64,000 nt of DNA from Actinernus sp. WN-2022 (lineage: Eukaryota > Cnidaria > Anthozoa > Actiniaria > Actinernidae): positions 80,251,537 to 80,315,536 of the forward strand of contig JAOWCC010001589.1 in NCBI GenBank assembly GCA_030867875.1, given 5' to 3'. The position numbers and the translations under genes were made by a program. A model generated the notes under the pieces. That model did no database searches, was not told the DNA's origin, and worked only from the letters and a program-made list of their open reading frames with translations. How positions within the stretch are numbered: the first letter of the stretch is position 1; each line of letters begins with the position of its first letter. Of the stretch, positions 60,807-64,000 are shown in pieces.

Positions 60807-61570
60807 ATTCCTACCTGATATATTTGTTTAAAAAATGTCCGAAAAGCACATTTTTGGATTACCCATGATGCAATCATGAATCAGAATTTTTGCACGCGGC
60901 TGTATAGTATATATGTATATAAATATATGGGAAAGTAAAACTGTTACTCGAGTTTCACGCTCGAAGCGATCATCATATAAAACTGATATACAGCCCATAG
61001 TCCATAAGCTTGGAATGCCAAGCCCATAGTCCATAAGTCCGGCCTGGTTTCATGCTTCGAGAGCATCCTTGATTTGTAATGTTCCTATTAAAACCTGAAT
61101 AAGAGTAATTATAGCAATAACATAAAAACAATTTATCATTGTGTCCTCTAAAATGTAGAATTCATACATGATAACGGTTGAAATTAGTGTTTTTTGCAAA
61201 GCTGTGGAGCTTGGCTATTGAATATTTGAGATTACTGAAGTTGTGGTTCGATCTGATTAATCGCAAAGCAAGTGTCCACATGTTGAGGAAATTTGCATTT
61301 TGGCCATCCGATGATCGTTGAGCTGAGTTACGAGAGGCCAAGGTAGAATGATTTGCTGTAAATAAATTCTCGACACGGCTAGTTTGCCCCATTTTCAAAA
61401 TGGCGGGTTGTACCGCGAAAAGGTATATTTCCATCGAGAATAGCGAATATACCATCGGCATAATATTTGCATCGTTTATTCACGCCGAAATTAAAGTTGA
61501 CAGTGGCTCGACGATATTCTCGAAGTTACTTCAGGTACTTGATGTTACAAGTGAAGAGCTCTAAGTTTCA
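60807..61570. other. no gene recognised
   Basis: A 99-codon minus-strand stretch (61461-61162) begins in GCCGATGGTATATTCGC and has no recognised domain. It may be part of a dispersed repeat. Confidence 0.3.
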
Positions 61571-63122
61571 AGAAGGATGACCCTTTTAACAAAGCCATGT
61601 ACAGACCAATATCCATATTGGTATTATTGGCCGATAAAATATTCGAGAGGTGCCTCCACAATCAGCTGGTTGAACATTTTTCACCACTGTTATCCATATT
61701 CTTATCAGCCTATCGCAAGCACTACAACTGCGAAGGTGTTCTGCTAAGGATTATAGAGGACTGGAAACGTGACCTCGACAACAATTTGATTGTTGGAACT
61801 GTTCTGATGGATCTAAGCAAAGCCTTTGATAGAATCCCTCATAACCTACTGCTTGCGAAACTAAGGGCTTATGGTGTATCTGAGAGCAGCTGCTCTCTTT
61901 TAGAGAGCTATCTCCATGGCCGACTACAGAGAGTAAAAGTTGAAGACTCGACTTCTGATTGGTCCATAATCCGTAGTGGTGTTCCTCAAGGTTCAGTGCT
62001 TGGCCCTTTGTTTTTTAATATTTTTATTAATGACTTATTCTTTTTCATTGATGAAGCTAAACTTTCAAATTATGCAGATGATAATCAAATATACTTTAGC
62101 CATCATAATGAATCATTTTTGACCGACGTTTTGTCAAGAGAAACAGTTAGAGCTGTAGAATGGTTTAACTATAATAAACTAGAACTTAATCCCGACAAAT
62201 GCAAACTTATGGTGCTCTCTAGGTCTAATACACGACCAAGTGTGACGCTAAGTGTGAACAATGAACCTATTCCGGCCATAGAAGAAATTGAACTGTTAGG
62301 GGTTATAATAGATAACCAATTAAACTTTAATAGACACGTTACAAGAATTGCTAAAAAGGCGTGTAAGCAAGTTGAAGTCATAAGCCGCTTTAAACACATA
62401 TTGTCCGAGTACACTAAATTATGTCTTTATAGAGCTTTTATCTTACCTTGTTTTAATTACTGTAGTTCTGTTTGGCTACACTGTTCTGTGCTCAATGCCT
62501 CTAAGCTCGAGAAACTCAACGAACGAGCATTAAGATATGTCTATAATGATTTTTTCAATACGAGCTACGAAACTTTGCTTAATAAGTTAGGACCTAGTCT
62601 CTATAACCGCCGACTGCAACTTCTGTGTATTACAGTCTATAAGGCACTTAGTGGCCAATCGCCTATGTATATCAGGTCTATGTTCTCAGAGCGCTGCAAC
62701 ATTAAGAACTTAAGAGGCCAGCGTAAACTTACAGTACCTAAATGTAACACAACTAAATATGGGCTTCACTCCATTTCATACACTGCTGCCAAAGCTTGGA
62801 ATAGCTTAACTGATGCTCTGCGCACATTACCTACTTTAAAATCATTCAAAAAACAAATCAGCTCTGTTAAATTCAATTTCTAGTTTAAAATTTCCAATTC
62901 CATATTGGTTTAACTTTTACCGATACATATATATTTATATAGTCCACTTGTAATTAATACTAGTTATGGTTAATATAATGTACTCATATGTAATTGTATA
63001 TAAGATTTCAATTTATGTACTAGCTGTAAGTAGATAGTCTCGGCTAATTAGCATGTACTTGCTAGAGGTTTAACAAGCCTCAACCCCCCGAGTTGAAATA
63101 AATATCTTATCTTATCTTATCT
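61571..63122 (+). mobile_element. 5'-truncated CR1-group LINE with microsatellite tail
   Basis: The element body begins near 61571 (5' truncation inferred, as no endonuclease precedes). It holds the reverse transcriptase frame listed next, then a 240-bp AT-rich 3' UTR with an AATAAA at 63097-63102, and ends in a (TATCT)n-like tail TATCTTATCTTATCTTATCTT-type repeat at 63102-63122. Confidence 0.8.
61597..62883 (+). CDS. LINE reverse transcriptase, 428 residues, uninterrupted
   Basis: Non-LTR reverse transcriptase that would prime on nicked DNA and copy the LINE RNA. The palm motifs are all present: MYRPISILVLLADKIFERCL (1-20), MDLSKAFDRIPHNLLL (71-86, first catalytic Asp 72), SGVPQGSVLGPLFFNIFIND (127-146), NYADD (158-162, Tyr codon at 62071) and LGVIIDNQLNF further on, then LPCFNYCSSVWLHCS and NERALRYVYND. 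It ends with TKYGLHSISYTAAKAWNSL and a TAG at 62881. It is the only reverse transcriptase frame in the window without a stop. The N-terminal fingers and the endonuclease are lost, so the copy itself is probably immobile, although it is likely a recent insertion. The start is simply the first ATG in frame. Confidence 0.88.
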   Translation: MYRPISILVLLADKIFERCLHNQLVEHFSPLLSIFLSAYRKHYNCEGVLLRIIEDWKRDLDNNLIVGTVLMDLSKAFDRIPHNLLLAKLRAYGVSESSCSLLESYLHGRLQRVKVEDSTSDWSIIRSGVPQGSVLGPLFFNIFINDLFFFIDEAKLSNYADDNQIYFSHHNESFLTDVLSRETVRAVEWFNYNKLELNPDKCKLMVLSRSNTRPSVTLSVNNEPIPAIEEIELLGVIIDNQLNFNRHVTRIAKKACKQVEVISRFKHILSEYTKLCLYRAFILPCFNYCSSVWLHCSVLNASKLEKLNERALRYVYNDFFNTSYETLLNKLGPSLYNRRLQLLCITVYKALSGQSPMYIRSMFSERCNIKNLRGQRKLTVPKCNTTKYGLHSISYTAAKAWNSLTDALRTLPTLKSFKKQISSVKFNF

Positions 63123-63690
63123 TAAGAAGATCTATAAATGTGGTCAATTTCGCAATAGAAATTGCGAAAACGGGAAGTGACGTAGACTATAACTAGTATG
63201 AGATAGCACTATGTTTCATCACGTATATTCATACCATATGGTTCTAGAGTTTTAGGTGCGCTTCTCTGGCTTTACGTATTGAGTCTCGTGAGGAGTATAT
63301 TATTTCTAGAGGGATAAGTTGCATGTCGGTGTAAGAGTGGTTAGGTCTAGAAAGAAAATGTTCAGATACAGTTATAGTAACCTTGCAACCTGAGGGGGGA
63401 GGGGTGGAAAATCATATGCATATGATCCTGTTAATATGGTACCCCCCCCCCCCCCCCATTTAGAAGTGCAGAAGTTGCAGCTTAAAAATCATAGTTTTGG
63501 TACTAAACACAATGAACACGACATATTGTGCCAATGTAACATATTGTAAGAATCTCAATATATGTAGCATGAACTTTCAAAGGGCACCAGTTCGTGAGGA
63601 TGTGATGAAATTCAATGCACTTTCTAACCCCGTTTTCATTAAATCATCTAAATTTTTCAGTATCATGTTTGATTATCGTTAGCGGTTTCC
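63123..63690. other. no gene; poly-C tract and unassigned sequence
   Basis: A 16-base C run lies at 63442-63457. ATTTCGCAATAGAAATTGCGA near 63147 is a small hairpin. A 61-codon open stretch (63497-63682) is unrecognised. Confidence 0.35.
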
Positions 63691-63694
63691 ACTT

Positions 63695-64000
63695 GTAATA
63701 ATAATAATATTCTTTATTCATACAATAAATAACATCGTATGTTACAAATGAGCATAATGTATATAAACTGTATATAGTTTATATAACTACAATAAAAGAA
63801 AAAAATCACATCACTAGGTCAACTGTTACCAACGTATGATGACTTAAATCTCTGTGTTGATGTCCGGAAGCTGGCTGATTTTTCGACGAACAAGACTTTC
63901 AAAAAACAAGACTTGATCTTGGGTAGTACTTCCTTAAGCGGATGGTTTGCTACACGGCTTCATTATTTTGCTAAAGATGCGCCTGTCGAACTTTTCTAAC
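63695..64000 (-). mobile_element. possible LINE 3' end running off the right edge
   Basis: TAATAATAATAATATTCTTT is followed by TATTCATACAATAAATAACA, resembling on the minus strand the AT-rich 3' UTR and (ATT)n tail of CR1/L2-type LINEs such as the one at 36114. No frame is readable within the window. Confidence 0.4.

Overview
This is a window of animal nuclear DNA, most likely from a cnidarian (anthozoan or coral type). I infer this from three things: CPES-type sphingolipid genes with canonical GT-AG introns, a mixture of DIRS, CR1-like and L2-like retroelements with many hairpin MITEs, and the style of the short repeats. No sequence search was possible. Almost all of the window is non-coding repeat.

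The only host genes I can support are two CDP-alcohol phosphatidyltransferase genes of the ceramide phosphoethanolamine synthase (CPES) type, both on the minus strand, head to tail. The right-hand gene begins at 56567 with a 256-codon first exon (55800-56567). Two further exons that fit it in phase and in protein character lie 38 kb away at 17761-17883 and 17213-17353, giving a 343-residue protein. If the three belong together, intron 1 holds almost every large repeat in the window. The left-hand gene has its first exon at 4180-4944, and the rest must lie left of the window.

Layout. 1-3430: decayed DIRS-type tyrosine-recombinase retrotransposon. 3548-8890: MITEs and unassigned DNA. 8895-12072: decayed CR1-like LINE. 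12186-14760: MITEs, a long inverted repeat and a palindromic minisatellite. 16314-17100: hairpin MITEs and a tRNA-derived SINE. 17213-17883: CPES exons 3 and 2. 17978-21790: a MITE, then a foldback element with long arms of 10-bp repeats. 22500-28110: MITEs and two LINE fragments. 29460-34261: a composite hAT-like element with nested insertions and an exact 8-bp target duplication. 34937-38566: TIR elements and LINE remnants. 38614-49099: a 10.5-kb satellite of 21-bp units. 49252-49618: SINE. 50219-54140: a second satellite of 31/38-bp units. 55800-56567: CPES exon 1. 58450-64000: LINE fragments, a MITE interrupted by a LINE, a hairpin MITE and a LINE with an intact 428-residue reverse transcriptase frame.

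The very long open frames across 38.6-49.2 kb are a by-product of a 21-bp repeat (a multiple of three) without stops in five of six frames. I do not call them genes. The most noteworthy items are the CPES gene apparently split by two large satellites, the layered structure of the 21-bp satellite, the foldback element and the nested hAT-like composite.
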